Part shown: positions 51,316 through 60,664 of the stretch, one piece after another
Layout: every line of letters begins with the position of its first letter
Position numbering within the stretch: position 1 is the first letter of the stretch
The notes under the pieces: model-generated
Told to the model about the DNA's origin: nothing
Databases searched by the model: none
The model's input: the letters and a program-made list of their open reading frames with translations, nothing else
Made by a program: the position numbers and the translations under genes
Source of the DNA: CAZAYP01 sp964489425 [NCBI: uncultured Verrucomicrobiota bacterium]
Lineage (GTDB): Bacteria > Verrucomicrobiota > Kiritimatiellia > RZYC01
NCBI GenBank assembly: GCA_964489425.1
Contig: CAZAYP010000008.1
Location: forward strand, 38,435-102,434
DNA: 64,000 nucleotides
Direction of reading: 5' to 3'

Positions 51316-51954
51316 ATGAAAACGATTCTCAGCTTGTGTCTGATTGCCACCCTGGCCACGGCCCTGGCCGAAACGCCGCCCGCCGCCGCCACCGATCCCC
51401 TCAAGCGGATCGTGCTGGCCAACGTGGACAACGCCGTCAACCCGGCCGTCATGGAGCGGGTGAGCACCGCCGTTGAGGAAGAGCTGAGCCTGCCGGTAGA
51501 GGTCCGGGCGCTCACGCTCGATCCCCAGGAGACGCTGAACGATTTTGTTGACCCGCTCAGCGCTGCCAAGGGCGTCCATGACGCATGCATCGTGGCGTTC
51601 GTAGCGCCCAGCACGCCCCAGTCCATGCACTATGAAATCCAGCCGCCACAGGCCCTGGCCGTGATCAATGCACCGGTCTTCCTGTGCGACGATGACGAGA
51701 AATATTTCCGCCGCCTCAAGCGCATAACCATGCGCAACCTTGGATTCATCTTCGGCCTGTCCCCGGCGCCGGATCCGCACTGCGTGACCCGCGATTATCT
51801 GGATTTGAATGACTTTGACCAGATGGGCACGAACTTCACCCCGCCCTGGCTTGATCGCTTTCAAAGGGAGTCGGCCCAGCGGGGCCTCCAGGCCCTCGAG
51901 TATTCCGCGCCGGAGATGGTCCCGGCCCCGGAAGCGCCGGCGCCCGCCCAGTAA
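51316..51954 (+). CDS. Archaemetzincin-like secreted protein lacking zinc ligands
   Basis: 212 residues with a signal peptide (MKTILSLCLIATLATALA). The N-terminal part (LKRIVLANVDNAVNPAVMERVSTAV) and the C-terminal RRLKRITMRNLGFIFGLSPAPDPHCVT ... NFTPPWLDRF match archaemetzincins in spacing. However, the HExxHxxGxxHC-x4-CxM ... CxxC ligands are replaced: RNLGF for HELGH, Pro150 for the third His, Thr175 and Trp178 for the last two Cys. Cys156 alone survives. It is probably a pseudo-protease. The start at 51316 is chosen because GGAG lies 8 bp upstream; ATG 51310 is also possible. Confidence 0.6.
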   Translation: MKTILSLCLIATLATALAETPPAAATDPLKRIVLANVDNAVNPAVMERVSTAVEEELSLPVEVRALTLDPQETLNDFVDPLSAAKGVHDACIVAFVAPSTPQSMHYEIQPPQALAVINAPVFLCDDDEKYFRRLKRITMRNLGFIFGLSPAPDPHCVTRDYLDLNDFDQMGTNFTPPWLDRFQRESAQRGLQALEYSAPEMVPAPEAPAPAQ

Positions 51955-51964
51955 CCGGCCGGGG

Positions 51965-53692
51965 TTAATTGGCCGGCGGCGCGCCAATGCCGGATCGCAG
52001 CCTGGCGCGCACCAGCTCCAGGCTGCGTTGCGCCTGCTCATAATCCGGCCGGGCGTCCAGCGCCCGCGCGAAGCACGCTTCGGCCCGGACGAGATCCCCC
52101 ACGGAATAGCAGGCCACGCCCAGGTTGAACAACGCCACGGGATCCTCAACCGGATTGACTGCGATGGCCCGGCTCAACGTTGTGACCGCTTCCGCGTGCC
52201 GGCCGATCTGCCCCAGCAGGGTGCCGAGATAGAACAGGGTTTCGGGGTTGTCCCGCGAGACGTCCAGCGCCCGCGCGTAGTGGTGGATTGCATTGGTGAC
52301 GGCGCCCTGGCGCGCATAAATCTTCCCCGCCTGCAGGTGCGCCTGCCAGAAGTTCGGATGCGCCGCCACGGCGGCCAGGTAATGCGGCAGCGCTTCCCGG
52401 TCCGCGCCGCGCTCTAACAGCAGGTTGGCCAGGTTGTGGTGCGCCACGACATTGTCCGGATTGGATACCAGGGCGGCCCGGTACAGGGTTTCGGCATCCG
52501 CGTACAGCGCGGCTTGGTGGCGGGTGGCCACGCCGCATGCCAGCAGTCCGGCCGCGAGGAGGGCCCAACCCCACGGGCGACCCGCGCGCGGCACCAGGTC
52601 GCCGAGGCCGGCCAGCGCCACCAGGATCCCCGGCAGCAGCGCATACATCCAGTGGTCGGCCACAAAGGCAAAGGTGAAGAAGTTGTTGTCGAACAACCCG
52701 CTGACCGGGAACAGCGCGCAGGCATAGAACACCAGGCCGAACAGCGCCAGCCGCGCCCAGGCGCGCGCGCGCCACGCGCCGAGGCCCAGGCCGGTGGCCG
52801 CCGCGGCCGCCAGCGGCAGCCAGGCGGTCCAGGCCTGGGGCTGGACGACCCACCGCGGGTAAATCATGGCCAGGTGGATCGGCAGGATGGCCTGGCCAAG
52901 GTAAAACCAGAACGCCTTGCCGGCCACCACCGCGCGGAATGCCGTCCCCCCCAGGCGCGGGGAGACTTCCGGGCCGGCATACGCCGGGTGCCAGAGGATG
53001 CGCAGCGCCCCGGCCGCCACCGCCAAAACCAGGAACGGGATCAGCGCCAGGGCCGCCCGCCGCCCCGCGTCCCGCCAATACGCGGCCAGGTTTGCGCCGG
53101 ATGCTCCCGCGCGCCACCAGGCCGCCACCCACAGCACCAGCGGCAACAGGGCCAGGGTCGGCTTGGTCAGCAGGCCCAGGAGGAAGCAACCCCAGGCCGC
53201 CCAGTACCGCCCGCCGCGCAACGCGGCCGGCGGGGCGGGATACGCCAGCATGGCCAGGAGATAAAACAGCATGGCGAGCGTGTTCTTGCGTTCCGTGACC
53301 CATGCCACCGTGGCGGCCTGCACCGGGTGCAGCGCGAAAAATGCCGCGATCCAGGCCGCGCCCGGCACCCGCCAACGGCGCAGCAGCAGCCAGAGCAGCC
53401 CCGTGTTCAGCAGGTGCAGCAGGAGGTTGTCCACCCGGTATCCCAGCGGGCGGGCGCCCCACACCTGCCATTCCAGCCAAAACGAGGTGTAGTAAACCGG
53501 GTAATATTCGATGCTGGCCGCGCTGAACCAGATCTGCCGCAACCCGGATGCGCTCCGCAGCAGCGGATTGTCCGTGACATTGCCGTCATCGTCCCAGAGG
53601 AAGCCGCCGGACAGTGACGGCCAGTAGGCTGCCACGGCCAAGGCGGCCAGGACCACCATCAGACCGGCGCGCATTGGACGATCAAAAACCAT
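51965..53692 (-). CDS. Multi-pass membrane protein with C-terminal TPR repeats
   Basis: About 575 residues. The first 380 contain roughly ten transmembrane helices, beginning MRAGLMVVLAALAVAAYWPSL, with an early loop FLWDDDGNVTDNPLL whose acidic motif recalls protein O-mannosyltransferase/TMTC-type glycosyltransferases. About five TPR units follow (AETLYRAALVSNPDNVVAHHNLA, ALPHYLAAVAAHPNFWQAH, IHHYARALDVSRDNPETLFYLG). TMTC-like proteins in bacteria are of unknown specificity; lipid-linked glycosyl transfer is possible. The start ATG near 53692 is preferred over the GTG at 53713. Convergent with the archaemetzincin-like gene. Confidence 0.7.
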   Translation of the reverse strand: MVFDRPMRAGLMVVLAALAVAAYWPSLSGGFLWDDDGNVTDNPLLRSASGLRQIWFSAASIEYYPVYYTSFWLEWQVWGARPLGYRVDNLLLHLLNTGLLWLLLRRWRVPGAAWIAAFFALHPVQAATVAWVTERKNTLAMLFYLLAMLAYPAPPAALRGGRYWAAWGCFLLGLLTKPTLALLPLVLWVAAWWRAGASGANLAAYWRDAGRRAALALIPFLVLAVAAGALRILWHPAYAGPEVSPRLGGTAFRAVVAGKAFWFYLGQAILPIHLAMIYPRWVVQPQAWTAWLPLAAAAATGLGLGAWRARAWARLALFGLVFYACALFPVSGLFDNNFFTFAFVADHWMYALLPGILVALAGLGDLVPRAGRPWGWALLAAGLLACGVATRHQAALYADAETLYRAALVSNPDNVVAHHNLANLLLERGADREALPHYLAAVAAHPNFWQAHLQAGKIYARQGAVTNAIHHYARALDVSRDNPETLFYLGTLLGQIGRHAEAVTTLSRAIAVNPVEDPVALFNLGVACYSVGDLVRAEACFARALDARPDYEQAQRSLELVRARLRSGIGAPPAN

Positions 53693-53815
53693 GTGCCACC
53701 TATATTCTCTCACGGGGGCACGGAGCGCACGGAGAAAAACGCCGGAAAAACAAGGCCGCCGGCGGCCGCACCCGGCCGATCTGCCCGGCGGCGCGGGCGT
53801 GTATCCGGCGGCCGC

Positions 53816-55588
53816 TCAGACCTTGGGCCGGTGATGGTAGTGGGTGTGCAGGAGCTTGTGGGAAATCTCGCCCAGCGGCACGCCGAGGAAATCAGCATAG
53901 AGCTGGCGCACCTGGGGGTTGTCGTGCGACTTGCGCAGCTTCTTGCCCTCGTCCTCGCGGTAGATGGCGGCGATGCGCGCCTTGCGCACCGCGTCCGTGG
54001 TGAACCGCGGCTGGCCGCCGCCGCCGATGCAGCCGCCGGGGCAGGTCATGACCTCGACGAAATGGTACGTGGCCTTGCCGGCCTTGATGTTTTCGAGCAG
54101 GCGGCGGGCGTTGCTCAGGCCATGGGCCACGGCCACGCGCACCTCCACGCCCTCGAGGAACTTCCAGTCCGGCTGGGTGCCGGTGATCTTGAGGGCCGCC
54201 TCCTTGACGCCCTGCAGCCCGGCCACGGGCGCGACGTGCAGGTTGTCGAACGGCAGGGGCTTGCCGGTCACGATCTCCCAGACCGTGCGCAGCGCGGCTT
54301 CCATGACGCCGCCGGTGTTGGCAAAGATGTCGGCCGCGCCCGTGGACAGGCCGAGGGGCGCGTCCATCTCGCCGTCCGGCAGGTCGCGGAACTCGATCCC
54401 CGCCTGGCGGATCATGCGGCCGAGCTCGCGCGTGGTGAGCACCACGTCCACGTCGCGGACGCCGCTGGCGTTCATCTCGGCGCGGGCGGCCTCGAATTTC
54501 TTGGCGGTGCACGGCATGATCGACACCATGAACAGGTCGTTGGGCTCCTTGCCGATTTTCTTGGCGTAATAGGTTTTCACCAGGGCGCCCATCATCTGCT
54601 GGGGCGACTTGCAGCTCGACAGGTTGGGCAGGAACTCGGGATAGAAGTATTCCACGAACGAGATCCAGCCCGGCGAGCACGAGGTGAACATGGGCAGCGC
54701 CACCTTGGGGTCCTTGCCCACCAGCGCCTTTTTCAGGCGCATCAGCAGCTCGGTGCCCTCCTCCATGATCGTGAGGTCCGCGGAGAAGTCCGTATCGAAC
54801 ACCGCCTTGAAGCCCAGGCGGCGCAGCGCGGTGACCATCTTGCCCGTCACCTGGGTGCCGGGCGGGTACCCGAAACACTCGCCCAGCGCCGCGCGGATGG
54901 CCGGCGCGGTCTGGACCACGGTAATCAGCTCGGGCTGGTCGAGGCTGGCCCACACCTCGTCCACCTGGTCGCGCTCGGAGATGGCGCCGACCGGGCAGAC
55001 CGCGGCGCACTGGCCGCACTGCACGCAGGCCACGTCGGCCAGATCGGAGGCAAAGGCCGGGCCGATCGTGGTCCGGAACCCGCGGTGTTGCGGGAACAGG
55101 GCGCCGACGCTCTGGACCTGCTGGCAGACGGTGACGCACCGGCGGCACAGGACGCACTTGGCCGAGTTGCGGACCAGCGCCGGCGTGCTCTGGTCGTCGT
55201 GCGGCGGCGGTTTCTCGCCCTGGTAGCGGATTTCCTTGATGCCCAGGTCGCGGGCCAGGGCCTGCAGCTCGCAATCCTCGTTGCGGTTGCAAGTCTGGCA
55301 GTCGCCGTTGTGTTCGGACAGCAGCAGTTCCACCACCGTGTGGCGCGCGGTGCGCACGCGACGGTTGTTGGTCTGGACCTTCATGCCCTCGACCGCGGGC
55401 ATGACGCAGGACGCGGCCAGGTCGCGCATGCCCTCGACTTCCACCAGGCACACCCGGCAGGCGCCGATGCCGTGCATCTTTTCCAGGTAGCAGAAGGTGG
55501 GGATGTGGATGCCGGCCAGCTTGGCGGCTTCGAGCACGGTGGCGCCGTCCGGGGCTTCCACGGGCACATCATTGATGGTCAGTTTCAT
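53816..55588 (-). CDS. hydA: [FeFe] hydrogenase catalytic subunit, HydA-type
   Basis: 590 residues. [2Fe-2S] ferredoxin domain Cys33, Cys44, Cys47 and Cys61; His-ligated [4Fe-4S] site His93, Cys97, Cys100 and Cys106; two further [4Fe-4S] sites (Cys145/148/151/155 and Cys188/191/194/198). The H-cluster has L1 TSCSPGW (Cys304), L2 MPCTAKKFE (Cys360) and L3 EVMTCPGGCIGGGGQP (Cys516, Cys520). The small-subunit-like C-terminus is present. Together with the HydC and HydB genes upstream this is a trimeric NAD- and ferredoxin-linked hydrogenase making or using H2. AAGGAG precedes the ATG. hydEFG maturases are not in the window. Confidence 0.95.
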   Translation of the reverse strand: MKLTINDVPVEAPDGATVLEAAKLAGIHIPTFCYLEKMHGIGACRVCLVEVEGMRDLAASCVMPAVEGMKVQTNNRRVRTARHTVVELLLSEHNGDCQTCNRNEDCELQALARDLGIKEIRYQGEKPPPHDDQSTPALVRNSAKCVLCRRCVTVCQQVQSVGALFPQHRGFRTTIGPAFASDLADVACVQCGQCAAVCPVGAISERDQVDEVWASLDQPELITVVQTAPAIRAALGECFGYPPGTQVTGKMVTALRRLGFKAVFDTDFSADLTIMEEGTELLMRLKKALVGKDPKVALPMFTSCSPGWISFVEYFYPEFLPNLSSCKSPQQMMGALVKTYYAKKIGKEPNDLFMVSIMPCTAKKFEAARAEMNASGVRDVDVVLTTRELGRMIRQAGIEFRDLPDGEMDAPLGLSTGAADIFANTGGVMEAALRTVWEIVTGKPLPFDNLHVAPVAGLQGVKEAALKITGTQPDWKFLEGVEVRVAVAHGLSNARRLLENIKAGKATYHFVEVMTCPGGCIGGGGQPRFTTDAVRKARIAAIYREDEGKKLRKSHDNPQVRQLYADFLGVPLGEISHKLLHTHYHHRPKV

Positions 55589-55620
55589 AAGCGTTGATCT
55601 CCTTGCGGCTTGCGGGCCGG

Positions 55621-58600
55621 TCACCAGGTCGCGATCTTCTTGCCATAGTCGCAGCGCAGGCAGCGATGGGCCTGGTGCACCGTGGTGGCTTCGTCCCAGG
55701 GCAGCTCGACTTCGTCAAAGTTGTTGCGCCGCCGCTCCACGGCCATCTGCGGCATCTGTTCGCGCGGCTCCATGGACGGGTCGGCGTCCGGATCAAAGGC
55801 GGCCGCCACCGGCTTCTGCTCGCGCCAGAAGGCGTGCTTTTCGCCGGTGAACAGCAGGTCGATCCCCACCGCGGCCTTTTCCCCGGCCGCCACCGCGTCG
55901 ATCACCGAGGCCGGCCCGTTGACCGCGTCGCCCCCGGCGAAAATCCACGGCACCTTGGTTTGGCCGGTCACCGGGTTGGCCACCTCGATGAAGCCGTTTT
56001 TCTTCAGCGGCACGTCCACGCCGGCGAACATGGCCGCGGCGTTGAGCGACTGGCCGATGGCGGCGATCACCTGGTCGGCCGGGAGCACGATTTCCGAGGA
56101 GGTGTCTTCCTGCGGCCGCCGGCGGCCGGAGCGATCAAAATCGCCCAGCTTCATGCGCCGGCATTTCACGCCGGTGACCCGGCCGTCGCGGGTAACGATG
56201 GCGACCGGCTGGGTCAGCATCTGGAGCTGCACGCCCTCGTTTTCCGCCTCCTCGATTTCCTCGGCGTACGCGGGCATTTCGTCGCGCGTGCGGCGGTAGA
56301 CGATGGTGACGGTCTGCGCGTCGAGGCGCAGCGCGGTGCGCGCGGCGTCGATGGCGGCGTTGCCGCCGCCGCAGATGACCACGTTCTTGCCCACCGGCAC
56401 CGAGCCGCGGATGTTGTACTGGCGCAGGAACGCCAGGGCCTCGGTCACCCCCTCGGCGTCCTCGCCGGGGATGCCCAGGCGCACGCAGTCCGGCGCGCCC
56501 ACGGCCACGAACACCGCCTCGAAGCCCTGCTCGCGCAGGCCGGGCAGGGTAAAGTCGCGCCCCAGGCGGCGGCCGGTCTCGATCCGCACGCCGATCCGTT
56601 CCATCATGCGGATCTCGCGCGCGAGGATCTCGCGCGGCAGGCGGTAGGCGGGGATGGCCTGGACCATCATGCCGCCCGGCCGCAGCTCGGCCTCGAACAC
56701 CACCGGGCGGTACCCGAGCCGGGCCAGGAAATAGCCGCACGCCAGGCCGCCCGGGCCGGCGCCGACAATGGCGATCTTGCGCTTGGCGTTGGCCGGGTTC
56801 TCGCGCACGTCCGGCACCTGCACAGTGACTTCCTGGTCCACCATGAAGCGCTTGACGCCGCGGATCGACACCGGCGCGTCCAGCGACGCGCGGCGGCAGC
56901 GGTCCTCGCAGGTGTGGAAGCACACGCGCGCGCAGGCCGCGGCAAAGGGGTTGCGCTCGCGGTGCAGGCGCAGGGCCTCGGCATAGCGCTTCTCGCCCAC
57001 GAGCGACACGAAGCCGGGGATGTCCACGCCCGCCGGGCAGGCGCTCTGGCAGGGCGCGCGCGTCAGGTCCGGGCACACGCCGGCCGGGCAGCGCTTGTCG
57101 CGGATGTGGGCCACGTACTCGTCGCGGAAATAGCGGATCGTGGAGAGCACCGGGTTGGCCGCGGTCTTGCCGAGGCCGCACAGCGCGGTTTCCTTGATGT
57201 CGTTGCCCAGGGCGATCAGGCGCTCGATGTCGCCCTCCTGGCCCTCGCCGCGGCAGATGCGTTCGACCATCTCCAGCATGCGCTTGGTGCCCACCCGGCA
57301 CGGCACGCACTTGCCGCACGACTCGTCCTGGGTGAACTCGAGGAAGAACCGCGCCATGTCCACCATGCACGAGTCCTCGTCCATGACGATCAGGCCGCCC
57401 GACCCCATGATCGCGCCGAGCTGGGCGATGGCCTCGTAGTCCACGGGCACGTTCAGGTGCTGCTGCGGGATGCAGCCGCCCGAGGGGCCGCCGATCTGCG
57501 CGGCCTTGTACTTCTTGCCGCCCGGGATGCCGCCGCCGATGTCGTAGATGATGTCGCCCAGCGGGACGCCCATGTTGACTTCCACCAGGCCCACGTTGTT
57601 GACCTTGCCGGTGAGCGCGAAGATCTTGGTGCCCGGCGACTTCTCCGTGCCGAACGAGCGGAACCAGGCCGCGCCGTTACGGATGATCAGCGGGATGTTG
57701 CCGAAGGTCTCGACGTTGTTGAGCACCGACGGCTTGTCCCACAGGCCCTTGTTGGCCGGGAACGGCGGGCGCGGCCGTGGCTCGCCGCGCTGGCCCTCGA
57801 TCGAGCGCATCAGCGCGGTTTCCTCGCCGCACACGAACGCGCCCGAGCCCTGGGCGATGTGGATGTCGAGGCTGAAGTCCGTGCCCATGATGCGGGTGCC
57901 CAGCAGGCCGCGGCGCCGGGCCTCGGCCAGGGCGTGCTCCAGGCGCTTGATCGCCAGCGGGTACTCCGCGCGGCAGTAGATGTAGCCGGCCGACGCGCCG
58001 ACCGCGCGCGCGCCGATCATCATGCCTTCCAGCACGGCGTGCGGGTCGGACTCGATCAGCGAGCGGTCCATGAACGCGCCGGGGTCGCCCTCGTCGGCGT
58101 TGCACAGGATGTACTTGGGAGTGCCGCTGGCGCGGCGGCCCAGCTCCCACTTGATGCCCGTGGGGAACCCGGCGCCGCCGCGGCCGCGCAGGCCGGCGCT
58201 CTTGATTTCCTCGCAGATGGACTGCGGGGTCATCTGGGTCAGCGCCTTGGCCAGCGCCTGGTAGCCGTCGCGGGCGATATATTCCTCGAGGCTGTCGGCG
58301 GCGATCAGGCCCTTGTTGTGCAGCACCACCAGGTGCTGGCGCGCAAAAAACTCGATGTCCTTGTAGCGCGGGATGACCTGGCCAGTGACCGGGTGCCGGT
58401 ACATGAGCCGCTCGACCGGGTGCCCGGCGCTCAGGTGCTGGGCGACGATCTCCTCCACGTCCTCGGGCGTGACCCGGCAGTAAAAATGGCCGCCCGGGTA
58501 CACCACCACGATCGGCCCGCCGGCGCAGAACCCGTTGCAGCCCGTCTCCACGACGCTCACCCGGCTGGCCAGCCCATAGGCCGCCAGCGCGTCGAGCAGC

Positions 58601-58791
58601 TTGCGCTTGACCGCGGGCGCGCCCGACGACACGCAGCCGGTGCCGAAGCACAGCATGACATGGAACCGGCCGTCCGCCGGGGCCTCGGCGGCGGGCGACT
58701 CGCGCAGCGCCATCACGGCGGCCTGGGCCTGCTTGATCCGCTCCAGGTCGCCGGCGGACCGGATGACCTCGCTGGTCGGGGTCTTGCTCAT
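55621..58791 (-). CDS. hydB: HydB-type NuoF-like subunit fused to a GltD/NfnB-like flavoprotein
   Basis: 1056 residues. Residues about 30-140 form a thioredoxin-like [2Fe-2S] domain (CFGTGCVSSG, ETGCNGFCAGG). About 145-590 is the NuoF core, with FMN/NADH strings GLRGRGGAGFPTGIKW and ADEGDPGAFMDR and the [4Fe-4S] loop ESCGKCVPCRVG. About 610-1056 is a GltD/NfnB/DPYD-like module: Cys-rich CPAGVCPDL, CQSACPAGVD and CARVCFHTCEDRC, FAD site GAGPGGLACGYF, NAD(P) site CGGGNAAIDAART, and a final GGDAVNGPASV. The usual HydB ferredoxin-like C-terminus is replaced by this module. An extra flavin and pyridine-nucleotide site implies another electron donor or acceptor, perhaps NADPH. Coupled to hydC by ATGA; followed by hydA after 32 bp. 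Confidence 0.92.
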   Translation of the reverse strand: MSKTPTSEVIRSAGDLERIKQAQAAVMALRESPAAEAPADGRFHVMLCFGTGCVSSGAPAVKRKLLDALAAYGLASRVSVVETGCNGFCAGGPIVVVYPGGHFYCRVTPEDVEEIVAQHLSAGHPVERLMYRHPVTGQVIPRYKDIEFFARQHLVVLHNKGLIAADSLEEYIARDGYQALAKALTQMTPQSICEEIKSAGLRGRGGAGFPTGIKWELGRRASGTPKYILCNADEGDPGAFMDRSLIESDPHAVLEGMMIGARAVGASAGYIYCRAEYPLAIKRLEHALAEARRRGLLGTRIMGTDFSLDIHIAQGSGAFVCGEETALMRSIEGQRGEPRPRPPFPANKGLWDKPSVLNNVETFGNIPLIIRNGAAWFRSFGTEKSPGTKIFALTGKVNNVGLVEVNMGVPLGDIIYDIGGGIPGGKKYKAAQIGGPSGGCIPQQHLNVPVDYEAIAQLGAIMGSGGLIVMDEDSCMVDMARFFLEFTQDESCGKCVPCRVGTKRMLEMVERICRGEGQEGDIERLIALGNDIKETALCGLGKTAANPVLSTIRYFRDEYVAHIRDKRCPAGVCPDLTRAPCQSACPAGVDIPGFVSLVGEKRYAEALRLHRERNPFAAACARVCFHTCEDRCRRASLDAPVSIRGVKRFMVDQEVTVQVPDVRENPANAKRKIAIVGAGPGGLACGYFLARLGYRPVVFEAELRPGGMMVQAIPAYRLPREILAREIRMMERIGVRIETGRRLGRDFTLPGLREQGFEAVFVAVGAPDCVRLGIPGEDAEGVTEALAFLRQYNIRGSVPVGKNVVICGGGNAAIDAARTALRLDAQTVTIVYRRTRDEMPAYAEEIEEAENEGVQLQMLTQPVAIVTRDGRVTGVKCRRMKLGDFDRSGRRRPQEDTSSEIVLPADQVIAAIGQSLNAAAMFAGVDVPLKKNGFIEVANPVTGQTKVPWIFAGGDAVNGPASVIDAVAAGEKAAVGIDLLFTGEKHAFWREQKPVAAAFDPDADPSMEPREQMPQMAVERRRNNFDEVELPWDEATTVHQAHRCLRCDYGKKIATW

Positions 58792-59321
58792 GCGGCACCT
58801 CCCGCGACCTTGGGCTCGCGGTCTAAATATTGCTTGATGATTTCGTTGATTTTCACCGGCCGCACCCGCTTGAACACGTCGTCGTTGATGGACATGGTGG
58901 GCGCCAGGCCGCAGGCGCCGAAACAGCGCGCGACCTCGATGGAAAACATGCGGTCCGGCGTGGTCTCGCCCACGCCGATGCCCAGGCGGCGCGTCAGCGC
59001 GTCGAGGACCTGCTTGCCGCCGCGCACGTAGCAGGCCGTGCCCAGGCACACGCGGATCAGGTACTTGCCGCGCGGCCGGGTGGAGAAGAACGAGTAGAAC
59101 CCGATCACCCCGGCGACCTCGCTGTACGACTTGTCCAGGCCGAGGCTGATCCGCCGGATGGCCTGGTCCGGCAGGTAGCCGAAGATGGCCTGGGCCATCT
59201 GCAGCACCGGGATCAGGCCGCCGGGCCGGTCCCGGTACTCGGCAATGAGTTCGTCCAACCGGGCGTACAGTTCCTTCTCATCCGCTGCCGCGGCCTGGCA
59301 TGCCGCACATTCCGCGCTCAT
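58788..59321 (-). CDS. hydC: NuoE-like hydrogenase subunit, HydC-type
   Basis: 177 residues. Thioredoxin-like [2Fe-2S] protein with CLGTACYVRGG and CFGACGLAP supplying the four Cys, preceded by the helical bundle (LIPVLQMAQAIFGYLPDQAI). It passes electrons within the HydABC complex. An AAGGAG ribosome-binding site precedes the ATG at 59321; the open frame extends to 59438 without one. Its stop overlaps the hydB start. First gene of the hydrogenase operon, possibly read together with the CBS gene 113 bp upstream. Confidence 0.93.
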   Translation of the reverse strand: MSAECAACQAAAADEKELYARLDELIAEYRDRPGGLIPVLQMAQAIFGYLPDQAIRRISLGLDKSYSEVAGVIGFYSFFSTRPRGKYLIRVCLGTACYVRGGKQVLDALTRRLGIGVGETTPDRMFSIEVARCFGACGLAPTMSINDDVFKRVRPVKINEIIKQYLDREPKVAGGAA

Positions 59322-59434
59322 GGGGGCTCCTTGTGAAATTTGGGGTTGCCGTTTTTGCGCGGCCGCCGGCGCCGCATCCGCCGTGGCGGCGGTCGCGCCC
59401 GGGGCCCGGGGCATCCGACCCGGAGGCGTCCGGA

Positions 59435-59869
59435 TCAATAACCTTCGTAAATGTACTTCTCGTAGTGCTTGATCAACTCGTCCTTCTCGTTGACCATGTA
59501 CTTGACGAGATCGCCGATCGAAAGGATGCCCACCACCTTGTGCTCCTTGAGCACCGGCAGGTGGCGGATTTTTTCAATGGTCATCAGCTCCATGCAATCT
59601 TCGATCGTGGTGTCGGGCTTCACGAAAATGACGTTGCGGGTCATGATGTCCTTGACCTGCATCCGGACCGGGTCGCCGTTGGCCAGGACCACCTTGCGCA
59701 TGAAGTCGCGCTCCGACAGGATGCCCAGCATCTTGTCCCCCTCCATGACCAGCACGGTGCCGGCGCTTTTTTCGGCCATCACCCGGATGGCGTCCACCAC
59801 GTTGATCTCCGTCCCCACCGAGTACACGGCCGTCCCTTTTTTCGCCAGCACATCAGCCACCGTTGCCAT
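59435..59869 (-). CDS. Tandem CBS-domain protein
   Basis: 144 residues made of two CBS motifs (AIRVMAEKSAGTVLVMEGDKMLGILSERD and CMELMTIEKIRHLPVLKEHKVVGILSIGD), separated by VKDIMTRNVIFV. Such stand-alone Bateman modules sense adenine nucleotides. AGGAGA lies 8 bp before the ATG. It is on the same strand as hydCBA, so it might tune the hydrogenase to energy state, but that is only positional inference. Confidence 0.9.
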   Translation of the reverse strand: MATVADVLAKKGTAVYSVGTEINVVDAIRVMAEKSAGTVLVMEGDKMLGILSERDFMRKVVLANGDPVRMQVKDIMTRNVIFVKPDTTIEDCMELMTIEKIRHLPVLKEHKVVGILSIGDLVKYMVNEKDELIKHYEKYIYEGY

Positions 59870-60095
59870 GCGGTCTTCTCCTGTCGGTTGCGCGGGTTGC
59901 GTCGCTTGTTAATAATGAACAATAAACCGGGGCATTCTATACCGCGCCGCGGCCCGGGCGTCAACTGGCTATTTTAAATGGGGGCCGCCGGCCGGGGGCG
60001 GCGCGGCCTTAAAAGCATTGACAGTCCGGGGCCGGCCGTCTATGGATCAAACCGTAAGGATGGCAGCCCATGAAGCTGGTGAAAGGTGCATGGAT

Positions 60096-60497
60096 ATGAG
60101 CGAGCAAAAGCCCAAGCGCAAGATCGTGATCGTTGACGATGAGGCCAACATCCGCTTCGCCCTCAAGAAGCTGTGCCAACTGCTGGAGGTGGAGGTCGCC
60201 GGCGAGGGCGGGTCCGGGGAGGAAGCCGTGGCCCTGTATGCCCGCGAGCAGCCCGACCTGATCCTGCTGGACATCAACATGCCGCGCAAAAACGGCGACC
60301 AGGCCCTGGAGGAAATCCTCAAGATCAACCCGGCGGCCTACGTGATGATGCTGACCTCCGTGGCCGACATGAACACGGTCCGGAAATGCATCGCCCTGGG
60401 CGCGCGCAATTACATCCTGAAAGACAACCCCCTGCCGAAAATCAAAGACATGCTCGTCAAAAGCCTGCGCGAACTGGATGCGGCGCAGCCGGCATGA
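60096..60497 (+). CDS. Stand-alone response regulator receiver domain
   Basis: 133 residues, CheY-like. Acidic pair in IVIVDDEANIRFAL, phosphoacceptor Asp in LILLDINMPRKNG, Thr in MMLTSVAD and Lys near NYILKDN. No output domain. I prefer the ATG at 60096 because AAAGG lies 9 bp upstream; the ATG at 60090 is also possible. No kinase is nearby. It heads an operon with a secretion/pilus ATPase, so it may control pilus or secretion activity. Confidence 0.88.
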   Translation: MSEQKPKRKIVIVDDEANIRFALKKLCQLLEVEVAGEGGSGEEAVALYAREQPDLILLDINMPRKNGDQALEEILKINPAAYVMMLTSVADMNTVRKCIALGARNYILKDNPLPKIKDMLVKSLRELDAAQPA

Positions 60498-60664
60498 AAG
60501 AAAAATACGACTTGGCGGAATTGCTCCGGGACGCGCAGCGCGACGAGGCCGACCAGTCCACCGCGCCGGTGCTGGTATCCCAGGGCGACATTGAGTTTCT
60601 GCTGCGCAACCGCCAGTCCGGAACCCCTGACCGTGACCGCAACCAAGACCGAACCCTTTCTTGA
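60494..60664 (+). CDS. Small ORF coupled to the response regulator
   Basis: 56 residues starting MKEKYDLAELLRDAQRDEAD, highly charged and probably helical. The ATG overlaps the receiver stop (ATGA) and the end overlaps the ATPase start by 32 bp, which is the main reason to think it is translated. No family is recognised. The overlap with the ATPase could mean that it was once an N-terminal part of that protein. Confidence 0.45.
   Translation: MKEKYDLAELLRDAQRDEADQSTAPVLVSQGDIEFLLRNRQSGTPDRDRNQDRTLS

Noticed and set aside
53711-53736. Short direct repeats of CACGGRG before the hydrogenase operon
   Set aside because: Only three imperfect 7-8 bp units; too short to call an element, though similar CACGGAG strings occur between genes in other genomes as I recall.
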